Made by a program: the position numbers and the translations under genes
DNA from: Bacteroidales bacterium
Lineage (GTDB): Bacteria; Bacteroidota; Bacteroidia; Bacteroidales; VadinHA17
Reading direction: 5' to 3'
NCBI GenBank assembly: GCA_030692905.1
Contig: JAUYBT010000243.1
Span: forward strand, 1 to 9,451
DNA length: 9,451 nt
In this document: positions 1-7,049 of the stretch, piece after piece
Layout of the letters: every line of letters begins with the position of its first letter
Numbering within the stretch: position 1 is the first letter of the stretch
Notes under the pieces: generated by a model
The model's input: the letters and a program-made list of their open reading frames with translations, nothing else
Database searches by the model: none
What the model was told of the DNA's origin: nothing

Positions 1-780
1 AAGCTGATGTCCGAATTCATCACGAAGTGCTGTAACTTCAGAAGTCAATACCATATCTTCGACAAGATAAGCAGGTATAAAAATTACACCATATTTCTTA
101 GCAAGAACAACATCTCCCGGTAATACGGTGGCTCGTCCGACACGAATAGGTGCATTAATTGAGGTGAGCATCATTTGTTGAATATATGATGGATCTGCTC
201 CTTTAATCCATCCATTAAAACCTTTAATTTCGGTAAGTCCTTCCTGGTCTCTTACAGATCCATAAAAAATCACACCTCTTTGTGATTTGACATAAATTGA
301 ATTTCCCAGGTTATCGCCGATTAAGGTACCATCAGCTATTTTGCCATATCCGTCAGCCACATAAACATCTCCGGTTGTAAGAAGATCAATCGGCCATGAA
401 TTGGTTCCTCCCTGCTGTGCTCTGTTTTCTGCTTTACCCTGTGCTTTTACCTGTTTTTCAAGGTCAGGTCTTAGAGGCATGTATTGAGCTGTTACAACAC
501 GGCCTGTCATAGCTTCTTCAGGACGGATAATTGTCCAGTCACCTTCGAACTGGTTTTGAAATCCTTTGTTACGTAAAACACCCCATGCCTCTTCGATAGA
601 GATATTTTTTAATCTCTCGAGGATGGCATCGGATACTTTAGGTCTTCCGTCAGCAAAACGTTCACCTTTCCATTCAGGTGTTAAATCTTTAATATACTCA
701 GGTGATGAACCTACATTCTGTGCATAGGTAAAAAAGCAACCTAAAATAAAAGTAGCAAGTAAGATGATTTTTTTATTCAT
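1..780 (-). CDS. Exported RraA/HMG-CHA aldolase-like protein (3' end cut by window edge)
   Basis: Reading from the ATG at 780 towards base 1 gives 260 uninterrupted codons; the C-terminus lies outside the window. Residues about 1-20 look like a Sec signal peptide (lysines, then a hydrophobic stretch ending TYA before QN); an ILGC lipobox-like string at 12-15 is a weaker alternative. The rest follows the RraA fold: PGDV-like segment TTGDVYVADGYG (135-146), GDNLGN (155-160), and RGVIFYGSVRD (168-178), whose final Arg177-Asp178 match the Arg-Asp pair essential in class II pyruvate aldolases of this family. A second GDVVLAKKYGVIFIP stretch (222-236) is also typical. Family members include the RNase E inhibitor RraA and 4-hydroxy-4-methyl-2-oxoglutarate aldolase, both cytosolic, so the signal peptide is odd. 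It is the last visible gene of a possible operon with the propeller and lyase genes. Fold assignment is solid; the substrate is unknown. Confidence 0.85.
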   Translation of the reverse strand, partial: MNKKIILLATFILGCFFTYAQNVGSSPEYIKDLTPEWKGERFADGRPKVSDAILERLKNISIEEAWGVLRNKGFQNQFEGDWTIIRPEEAMTGRVVTAQYMPLRPDLEKQVKAQGKAENRAQQGGTNSWPIDLLTTGDVYVADGYGKIADGTLIGDNLGNSIYVKSQRGVIFYGSVRDQEGLTEIKGFNGWIKGADPSYIQQMMLTSINAPIRVGRATVLPGDVVLAKKYGVIFIPAYLVEDMVLTSEVTALRDEFGHQL

Positions 781-883
781 GATCTTAGGTTTTAGTTAAT
801 GTAAATATATGAGTTTCATTTAAGTTTTTTTTTCTATTACTTAATAAATACTATTAAACAGATGATTGTAAGGCGAAAAAGTT

Positions 884-1999
884 TTATCTGTAGTTGACAA
901 ACTCCCCGTTATTATAACTCATTACTCCATTATCGGTGCCTAGCCATACAATGCCGTTCTTGTCAACAGTAATACACAGAATATTATTACTGTTCAGTCC
1001 ATCTTTCATAGTGAAAGAAATCCACGCAGTGCCATCAAAAACTGATACTCCGCCTTTGGTTCCGAACCAGAGCTTTCCCTTCCTGTCAACCGCAATTGAC
1101 TGAACGAAGTTATCAACGAGTCCGTTATCAATAGTAAAAACCGTCCAGTTTTCCAGGGTTTTATATCCTGTATGCCTGGCAACTCCCATATCTGTACCAA
1201 ACCATTGGGTCCCATCGGGAGTGATACAGATGCTGTAGACCTTATCCGAAGGCATCTCTATTGGTCCCCATTGAGCGTATTCAGAAGCTCCTGATATAGC
1301 ATCCACTTTATCTCTGTAAACTCTTGCAACACCTGCTCCATCAGTCGCAACATACAGAGAATCACCGTCAGGACTGGTGGCCATAGCTGTTATGGGAAAA
1401 TCCTTGAACATACCTTCAGGATATTTTCTCTGATATGAATAGGTAAGCCATTTTTTATTAAGGAATGCAGAAATGCCCTTGTCTGTTCCAAACCAGCGTA
1501 AGGAACCTTTACCTATGGCCACAGAAAGAACATTATCGCTCAGGATAGTAGTGTTTTCCGTATAATAAGTAGTTGCACCTGTTCTTGCATCTACAGGGAG
1601 AGTGGCTACTGTCGCTCCCAGGGATGTGGCTATCCATAATTCCGGTCCGTAAGAAGATAAATCGTACACGAAATCTTTAAGATTCTCAGTCGGAACTTTT
1701 CTGTTTTTATTATGTGTACTCCATTTTTTACCATCGAAACTGACAATTCCAACCTCTGTTAAAAACCATTTTGTATTATCATCATCCACAACAGCCGAAT
1801 GAAAAGTCTTTGCCTGGAATCCTTCATCAAAGGACCGGTTTACAACGGAATTTTTTTGAACTCCTTTAATATCGCTACTTACGGTTTTCTCATGAGAAGG
1901 AGTCATCGCCATCGTAACTATCATTCCAAAAGTCAGTAAACCTGTTGACAGGTATCTTCCCTTTTCATGAATTATTCGATTTTCTTTATAAACTGACAT
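884..1999 (-). CDS. Stand-alone seven-bladed Reg_prop beta-propeller protein, membrane-anchored or secreted
   Basis: The 371-residue product has a hydrophobic segment at about 18-33 after a basic N-terminus, so it is an anchored or exported protein. The remainder is a chain of two-component-regulator propeller repeats with the core W-x-G/A-T-x-x-G-V. I count seven: around residues 76-93, 119-131, 167-184, 214-227, 264-276, 309-326 and 350-367, the last three being the best conserved (for example WFGTKGGVSVFDG). Seven repeats would close one propeller. In Bacteroidota such repeats usually form the periplasmic sensor of hybrid two-component systems, with two propellers followed by a Y_Y_Y domain, a membrane helix and a kinase. 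None of those follows here; the protein stops four residues after blade seven. It lies 40 bases behind the lyase gene, suggesting one transcript. It may bind glycan fragments or a partner protein; no enzymatic motif is visible. An in-frame Met26 is a less likely start because it would remove the anchor. Confidence 0.85.
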   Translation of the reverse strand: MSVYKENRIIHEKGRYLSTGLLTFGMIVTMAMTPSHEKTVSSDIKGVQKNSVVNRSFDEGFQAKTFHSAVVDDDNTKWFLTEVGIVSFDGKKWSTHNKNRKVPTENLKDFVYDLSSYGPELWIATSLGATVATLPVDARTGATTYYTENTTILSDNVLSVAIGKGSLRWFGTDKGISAFLNKKWLTYSYQRKYPEGMFKDFPITAMATSPDGDSLYVATDGAGVARVYRDKVDAISGASEYAQWGPIEMPSDKVYSICITPDGTQWFGTDMGVARHTGYKTLENWTVFTIDNGLVDNFVQSIAVDRKGKLWFGTKGGVSVFDGTAWISFTMKDGLNSNNILCITVDKNGIVWLGTDNGVMSYNNGEFVNYR

Positions 2000-2039
2000 T
2001 GATTGAAGGAATTAAATAATCGGGAAGAAAAAATATGTA

Positions 2040-4010
2040 TTACTTAGTTGGTGTAAAGGTTACCACCTGCCCTCCTTTTAAACCTGAATTAATAAACTCC
2101 AGTTTGACACGGGTTACGCCATTTGGCCAGTATCGCTTCAAAGAGCGGTCAGTAACTTCAATAAACTCAATTTCCGGAGCCACAACCTTCGGATTGTAGC
2201 TCATATTCATACTGAATCCGTCACCAATAAATTTTAAGAGGCCCGGTTTAACTTCTGACACTTTGCAGTAGGTTATTAAGTTTGAACTGGTGTTAAGTTT
2301 ACTCATCCCACTTAGTTCAAATTTATCGCTGATTACAAAGCTTTTACTTCTGTTCAATGTATAGCTGCGAACCCAGCTTTTAACCTTAGCCTCTCTGGGA
2401 TAAGCGCCAGCAATGTCAGTTGAAAACGTGGCAGCTTTAGCTTTTGCAGTGAAGGTGGAATTCTTAGCTTTAAAACCGGCACCATCTTTCTGCTCAATTC
2501 CATTGATAAAGGGCAGGTTATGATATCCTGACTGCATCGTCCAAATCTCGTAACGCCTTGAACTGAAAGTTTTTGAATTATATTCCTCGCGACCCAGGTC
2601 GATAAGGCAAGGCTTTCCGTCATAGTACATTACGCAGGAGCCAACATCGTTGTGATTATGACTCTCAGCATTAAAGCCACCTTTTGCTCCAAAGAAAAAT
2701 CCCATGAAACTTCCCTCTTTATCACGGGCTCCGGCAACCTCAGTATCGGGTAGCCAGAAATCTGCAACAAGTACTTCTCTTCCTTCAGCATTACGGATCT
2801 CATCCAGGAGCACGAGATTTTTTATCTGATCGCTGATCTTCCCTCCTAAACTATGCTCACCCCAGTTACCCAGTTTTGCAAGATATGCTCCAAACTGTTG
2901 CATTTGAATATCTTTAATCGCTTTTCCGTATCTGTAAACCGAAGAGGCGTTTCCACCTGTTGTAGCGTCAGCATCAGCGAAATTTATAAAGTATGGAGCA
3001 TGTATATTGACTTTATAAAAATATTTTCCGATATTCTGAACAAGAGGATCATCGAAAACATCAAATTTTCCATTGGTCACATCTTGCAGAATTTCAAGGC
3101 TCTCATATAACAAAGCACCTGCTGCGCCCCAGTAAGAGGGACCTTCATCACAACCGCCGTCGTCCGAATAACCATTCAGAAATTTATCAAGCGAGTTAAT
3201 TATCTTCTGCACCTCAGCTACCTTCTTTGAAGGATCACTTTCGAGTAATAGAAAACAGTTGAGCATATTATAATTAACCCATGGATTCCAGTTATTTGGC
3301 CGACCACCTTTAAAACCCATATATCCAAAATCGTCTCTTGTGAAATATGGGATCAGGGCTTTGTTCATGATTTCCTGTTTCAAACGCCTGGAAATCAAAG
3401 GATGTACCTTATCAAACTCCTCTTTAAATAAATACCATGTCCATGACAGGTTATTAGTAACCTCACCAACCCCAAGATCAACAGTAGGGTCATTTATATC
3501 AGGCAATCCCGGGCTAGATTCCTGAAAGTATAAATGTGCTGACCATCCCCACCATGTCTGCTCACTGTAATACCAGACTGCATTTATTATCTGATCCATA
3601 AATCTCCCTTTACCTTCAACCAGTTCACCCATTACAAGTGAAATAAGGGCATTACTGCAGGCTGAATACACGCCCTGCCGGCGGTCACCGGAACGAATGA
3701 ATTCAAGATAGTCAGTAGCTTTAACCACTGGCCAGTTGTAAGCAAGATATGCTTCTGCTTTAGTGATATACTCCTCCCTGATATTCGCTGGCAGGTTCTG
3801 CCAGAATTGTCTGTTTTTATATTCAGGAAGTTTATTCCATGAGTTGTCGGTTATCAGGACTTTTGCAAGATCAATGGCTTTAGCTTTATTGGCCAGAATG
3901 TTTCTTTCTTTATTCGTCAATTCGGCTGATGCAAGATTTGACGCAGTAAAGAAAATTAACGCAAAACAGAGGGATAGTAAGGTTTTCAGACCAGAGGTTA
4001 GTGTTTTCAT
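2040..4010 (-). CDS. Secreted heparinase II/III family polysaccharide lyase
   Basis: The 656-residue protein starts with a clear signal peptide (about 1-29, ending LASA before E30). An alpha-helical toroid-like region (about 35-400) is followed by a beta-sandwich heparinase II/III-like domain (about 410-655). Candidate active-site residues fit the family: Asn240 in RPNNWNPW, Tyr293 in DEGPSYWG and His451 in ESHNHND; the Asn-to-Tyr spacing of 53 resembles that of characterised heparinases. His453, Asp471 (LIDLG) and His497 (SGYHNLP) occupy places like the zinc ligands of Pedobacter heparinase II. Family enzymes split uronic-acid-containing chains by beta-elimination, leaving an unsaturated uronate. 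The exact substrate (glycosaminoglycan, alginate-like, or plant or algal uronan) cannot be told from sequence. It is the promoter-proximal gene of the minus-strand set and diverges from the GH140-like gene, suggesting joint control and action on one glycan. Family call firm, substrate unknown. Confidence 0.92.
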   Translation of the reverse strand: MKTLTSGLKTLLSLCFALIFFTASNLASAELTNKERNILANKAKAIDLAKVLITDNSWNKLPEYKNRQFWQNLPANIREEYITKAEAYLAYNWPVVKATDYLEFIRSGDRRQGVYSACSNALISLVMGELVEGKGRFMDQIINAVWYYSEQTWWGWSAHLYFQESSPGLPDINDPTVDLGVGEVTNNLSWTWYLFKEEFDKVHPLISRRLKQEIMNKALIPYFTRDDFGYMGFKGGRPNNWNPWVNYNMLNCFLLLESDPSKKVAEVQKIINSLDKFLNGYSDDGGCDEGPSYWGAAGALLYESLEILQDVTNGKFDVFDDPLVQNIGKYFYKVNIHAPYFINFADADATTGGNASSVYRYGKAIKDIQMQQFGAYLAKLGNWGEHSLGGKISDQIKNLVLLDEIRNAEGREVLVADFWLPDTEVAGARDKEGSFMGFFFGAKGGFNAESHNHNDVGSCVMYYDGKPCLIDLGREEYNSKTFSSRRYEIWTMQSGYHNLPFINGIEQKDGAGFKAKNSTFTAKAKAATFSTDIAGAYPREAKVKSWVRSYTLNRSKSFVISDKFELSGMSKLNTSSNLITYCKVSEVKPGLLKFIGDGFSMNMSYNPKVVAPEIEFIEVTDRSLKRYWPNGVTRVKLEFINSGLKGGQVVTFTPTK

Positions 4011-4126
4011 ATACTAATTATAATTTTAAAAACTAATTTTAAGAAAAATTTTTATTATTTCACATTCTTACTCTAAAGAAATAAGGATTATTAACATTTA
4101 TTGAATTTGAATAATTTAAGATATAT
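4011..4126. promoter_or_regulatory. Divergent intergenic region expected to carry two promoters
   Basis: This 116-base, very AT-rich gap separates the start codons of the lyase (minus) and the GH140-like hydrolase (plus), so both promoters should lie here. It holds a perfect palindrome AAAAATTTTT at 4044-4053. I found no exact TAnnTTTG box on either strand; the nearest forms have one mismatch (TGAATTTG in the plus direction, TAGTTTTT in the minus direction). The regulatory role is inferred from gene layout only. Confidence 0.4.
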
Positions 4127-5815
4127 ATGCTTATGAAATTTTTTGCAGACCCGAAAATCTTTTTTCTGATAACCTGTTTTTCCCTTTTTAGCCTGAGGGC
4201 AAAAGCTGAACCTATCCACCAGTGGGAAGTTTATACAATTTCATTCAAATCCGGGAATATTTATTCAAATCCTTATAAGGACATACCAGCCACTAGTGGA
4301 GATGATCTGTTGAGTGTAACCTTTCAGGGAACCGAAGGTGATGCTTTAAATAAGAAAATTACAGTAGTGGGATTCTGGAACGGAGGATCGGAATGGCGTG
4401 TAAACTTCACACCACCTTTTACCGGTAGCTGGAAATATACTACTTTCTCAACCGACAGGAGTATGAATGGTAAGAAGGGAAATTTAGAGGTTGTGGCATG
4501 GGCTGAAGATGAGAAAAAGGCCAATCCAACCAGGCATGGTTTGATCAGGGTGAAAAAGAGTGGTGAAAATTCCGGTCATTTTTTTGAATATTCCGACGGG
4601 CAGCCGGTTCTCTGGATCGGTGACACATGGTGGAACTGGACAAAACGGAGTATCCACTTAGATACTTTCAAACAACTGGTGGACGACCGTTCAGCGAAGG
4701 GTTTTAATATCGGTCAGCTTTTTGTGCCCGGTAACGGATGGGGTAGAGAAAGTTCCCTGTTGGATGAAACCTATACCATTCTGGATAACGAACATACGAA
4801 GAAAGTTGAGGAGATGGTACGGTATGCAAATTCGAAAGGGATCACCGTCTGGATACATGGATGGTGGAGCAGGCCAAATATGAACACTACGATAGGAGCC
4901 GAAAAAATGGAGCGTTGGTGGCGATATCTGGTTCACCGGTTCGGTGCCTATAACGTTATATGGGTAGTTGCAGGTGAATATAATATGAATAATAATGGCG
5001 GTTTCAGCCTTGATTTCTGGAAGGATTTGGGCAAATTGATAAAAAATGAAGACCAGTATGAACGGATAGTTAGTCTCCACAATACCCCACCATTCTGGGA
5101 TGGCGGAGCAGAGGCTCCTCAATGGTCAACCGGAAGTGTTTTACATCAGGAATCATGGCTCGATTATAACCAGAGTCAGGTCGGGCATGGCAAATATGCG
5201 AATGAGATGATCCCTCTGATTATATCTGAAGAATATAAGCATCAGCCATCAAAACCAATTGTTGTAACAGAACCCTGGTATGAATTTATTGAGGGTAATC
5301 CCATGGGCATGGATATCCGGTTTGCAGCGTGGTCGGCTATCCTGTCAGGTGCAGCAGGACATACATATGGAGGTGGACATGTGTGGCTTGCCAGTGTTCC
5401 TGAATCTGCAGGAGGTGCCGGTGCATGGCCCCTCGAAAAGGGATTTGACCGTACTACTTACGATTATGAAGGTGCTGTATCAATGAAGCATCTGGCAGAT
5501 TTTTTTAAGAATATTAAATGGTGGAACATGGCACCGCATCCTGAATTAGTAAGGGAGTACCCTCAGCCATTTTGCCTGGCAAAACCAGGAGAGGAATATG
5601 TTTTGTATCTGCGATATGGAGGTACAATAAAAGTTCAGATGGACGATTCTGCGACCAATAAAAAGTTTAAATATCATTGGTATAATCCGGGTACCGGTAA
5701 AGTATATGATTCAAAAACCATAAAGGGTGATAACCTTTTACAATTCAATTGTCCTGAATCATATCCGGGGGTTCCTGATTACAAGGATTGGGTACTATAT
5801 ATATGCAGGGAATAA
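4127..5815 (+). CDS. Secreted GH140/apiosidase-like glycoside hydrolase (DUF5060-DUF4038-collagen-binding-like)
   Basis: The 562-residue protein has a signal peptide (about 1-27, ending AKA before E28). Residues about 33-125 resemble the beta-sandwich DUF5060 domain (QWEVYTISF, then WNGGSEWRVNFTPPFTGSW). Residues about 135-465 form a DUF4038/apiosidase-like TIM barrel (HGLIRV, FFEYSDGQPVLWIGDTWW, KGFNIGQLF). The last 90 or so residues fit the putative collagen-binding beta domain often found behind it. Two carboxylates stand out: Glu284 in VVAGEYN at the end of strand 4, and Glu382 in VVTEPWYE, the likely nucleophile position. In GH140 as I recall it, the first site is Asp in a GGD motif, so this is a variant. 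Substrate could be an apiose-, arabinose- or uronate-linked glycan. ATGs at 4127 and 4133 are both possible starts; no Shine-Dalgarno box separates them. It diverges from the lyase operon and ends 19 bases from the convergent dehydrogenase gene. Confidence 0.85.
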   Translation: MLMKFFADPKIFFLITCFSLFSLRAKAEPIHQWEVYTISFKSGNIYSNPYKDIPATSGDDLLSVTFQGTEGDALNKKITVVGFWNGGSEWRVNFTPPFTGSWKYTTFSTDRSMNGKKGNLEVVAWAEDEKKANPTRHGLIRVKKSGENSGHFFEYSDGQPVLWIGDTWWNWTKRSIHLDTFKQLVDDRSAKGFNIGQLFVPGNGWGRESSLLDETYTILDNEHTKKVEEMVRYANSKGITVWIHGWWSRPNMNTTIGAEKMERWWRYLVHRFGAYNVIWVVAGEYNMNNNGGFSLDFWKDLGKLIKNEDQYERIVSLHNTPPFWDGGAEAPQWSTGSVLHQESWLDYNQSQVGHGKYANEMIPLIISEEYKHQPSKPIVVTEPWYEFIEGNPMGMDIRFAAWSAILSGAAGHTYGGGHVWLASVPESAGGAGAWPLEKGFDRTTYDYEGAVSMKHLADFFKNIKWWNMAPHPELVREYPQPFCLAKPGEEYVLYLRYGGTIKVQMDDSATNKKFKYHWYNPGTGKVYDSKTIKGDNLLQFNCPESYPGVPDYKDWVLYICRE

Positions 5816-5834
5816 TAATGATCGCAGATTCCGT

Positions 5835-6887
5835 TTATGATTCAAAATCTATCATTGCTTTCATCACTCCGTCTTTGTAATCAGCTACAAGATCGAAAGC
5901 TTCCTTAGTTTTATCGAACGGGAACCGGTGTGTAACCATATTCCCGACATTGATTTTTCCTTTTTTCATCATTTCAAGAGCAATCTCCACGCAATCCACC
6001 TGGCGGCGAATGAACTGGAGTGAAATTTCTCTTCGTCGTGTCGTTTCAACTTTCATCGACCAGCGGTCAAATTCAGGAATGCCAACCACTATCAGCTTGC
6101 CCCCCGGTTTAAGAATCTCTATAGCCTGATCCAACGTTTCCTGCCGGCCGCAGCATTCAAAAACAACATCCAGTCCCTGATGGGCTTTTTGCAGGATCTT
6201 CTCAACTACATTTTCTTTTAACGGATTACCGGTAAGGGAGGCTCCTTCCTTTACTGCAATTGAGAGTCGCGGATCAATTTTATCTGTTATATAAAAAGAA
6301 TCAGCACCCTCTGCTTTAGCTGCGAGCATCACGCTCATACCGATAGGTCCATATCCTAATATGCCAATTTTGAGACCTTTAACACCGCCTGATTTTTTCA
6401 CAGCATAGACCCCTATAGCCAAAGGTTCGGAAATTGAACCATGATCCGGAGTCAGTTTTCCGCTTAAAGGGAAACAGCTTTCCTCAGGCATGACAATATA
6501 TTCCATAAGGCATCCTTCAGCCTGACCAGGGCAACCCAGAAACCTGAGTTTGCGGCAGGTATGATGCCTTCCGGCAAGACATTGATCACATTCCCAGCAA
6601 GGCATAGCGGGATCAATTGCAATGGCATCACCTGGTTTAACCCTTTTGACCGATTGTCCGACTTCAACAACAACTCCGGCTCCTTCGTGTCCAACCGTGA
6701 AAGGATATTTTACTTCCTGGGAACCAATCTGACCCTGAGTATAATAATGAATATCCGATCCGCATATTCCAAGAACGGTCATTTTTATTTTAACATCATT
6801 GCTTTTTACTAAAAAAGGTTCAGGAATATTTTTCATTTCCATCTGTCTGATCCCGGTGAGCATCATTGCTTTCATGTGTGCTGACAT
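5835..6887 (-). CDS. Medium-chain zinc alcohol dehydrogenase, sorbitol/threonine dehydrogenase type
   Basis: The 350-residue cytosolic protein has all marks of a zinc MDR dehydrogenase. Catalytic zinc ligands are Cys42 (GICGSDIHYY), His67-Glu68 (VGHEGAG) and Glu154 (SEPLAIG). The structural zinc lobe has four cysteines at 97, 100, 103 and 111. A Rossmann motif GYGPIG spans 178-183, and Asp202 at the end of the second beta strand favours NAD over NADP. Such enzymes oxidise secondary alcohols of polyols, sugars or threonine; the HYYTQGQIG segment and the neighbouring kinase and phospho-polyol enzymes favour a polyol or sugar substrate, which is an inference. A second in-frame Met (residue 5, at 6875) begins the usual MKAMMLTG start, so the true start may be either. 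It is divergent from the PfkB gene, with a good -7 box 18 bases upstream, and ends tail to tail with the GH140-like gene. Confidence 0.9.
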   Translation of the reverse strand: MSAHMKAMMLTGIRQMEMKNIPEPFLVKSNDVKIKMTVLGICGSDIHYYTQGQIGSQEVKYPFTVGHEGAGVVVEVGQSVKRVKPGDAIAIDPAMPCWECDQCLAGRHHTCRKLRFLGCPGQAEGCLMEYIVMPEESCFPLSGKLTPDHGSISEPLAIGVYAVKKSGGVKGLKIGILGYGPIGMSVMLAAKAEGADSFYITDKIDPRLSIAVKEGASLTGNPLKENVVEKILQKAHQGLDVVFECCGRQETLDQAIEILKPGGKLIVVGIPEFDRWSMKVETTRRREISLQFIRRQVDCVEIALEMMKKGKINVGNMVTHRFPFDKTKEAFDLVADYKDGVMKAMIDFES

Positions 6888-6904
6888 TTTTTATTAACAT
6901 AAAG

Positions 6905-6912
6905 CAAATATA
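6905..6912 (-). promoter_or_regulatory. Bacteroidota-type -7 promoter box for the zinc dehydrogenase
   Basis: Read on the minus strand this is TATATTTG, an exact match to the TAnnTTTG -7 element of Bacteroidota housekeeping promoters, 17 bases before the dehydrogenase ATG. A transcript would start near 6898, giving a very short leader. No clear TTG -33 box is visible about 19-21 bases further upstream, so this is a partial promoter match. Confidence 0.45.
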
Positions 6913-6930
6913 AAAATAACTTGGTGCATT

Positions 6931-6954
6931 CTTCGTGCCTTCGAGCCTTTGTGG
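6931..6954. repeat. Three tandem 8-base units in the divergent intergenic region
   Basis: The plus strand shows CTTCGTGC, CTTCGAGC and CTTTGTGG back to back, followed by CAAAAAA. Units two and three differ from the first by one and two bases. The tract sits in the 162-base gap between the divergent dehydrogenase and kinase genes. It resembles the low-complexity strings I associate with intergenic DNA of many Bacteroidota genomes, but I cannot check that here. The rest of the gap holds the -7 box on the left and, on the right, AT-rich sequence before the kinase start with no clear promoter match. Confidence 0.6.
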
Positions 6955-7049
6955 CAAAAAAGGATGTCGGAAGAAATGATCCTACGGTAGTTGATAAAGT
7001 TAAAATTAGTAAATTCACCCCCATAACTCTTTTTCTACAATAATTTCAG

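Noticed and set aside
802..809. TATATTTA on the minus strand as a -7 box for the RraA-like gene
   Set aside because: One mismatch to TAnnTTTG and no -33 TTG at suitable spacing; in such AT-rich DNA this is expected by chance, although an extra internal promoter is not excluded.
841..857. Inverted repeat TTAATA-AATAC-TATTAA downstream of the propeller gene, considered as a terminator
   Set aside because: The arms are only six A/T pairs, and on the minus strand the following run is A rather than T. It does not look like an intrinsic terminator; an operator role has no support.
4691..5122. Long minus-strand open frame of 143 codons inside the GH140-like gene
   Set aside because: It lies wholly antisense to a well-supported gene, has no family-like features, and fits a shadow frame.
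5816..5834. Bidirectional terminator between the convergent hydrolase and dehydrogenase genes
   Set aside because: The 19-base gap contains no stem-loop or T-run.
6961..6986. AGGAT...ATCCT inverted repeat before the kinase gene as a hairpin or operator
   Set aside because: Only five paired bases with a 13-base loop; too weak to call.
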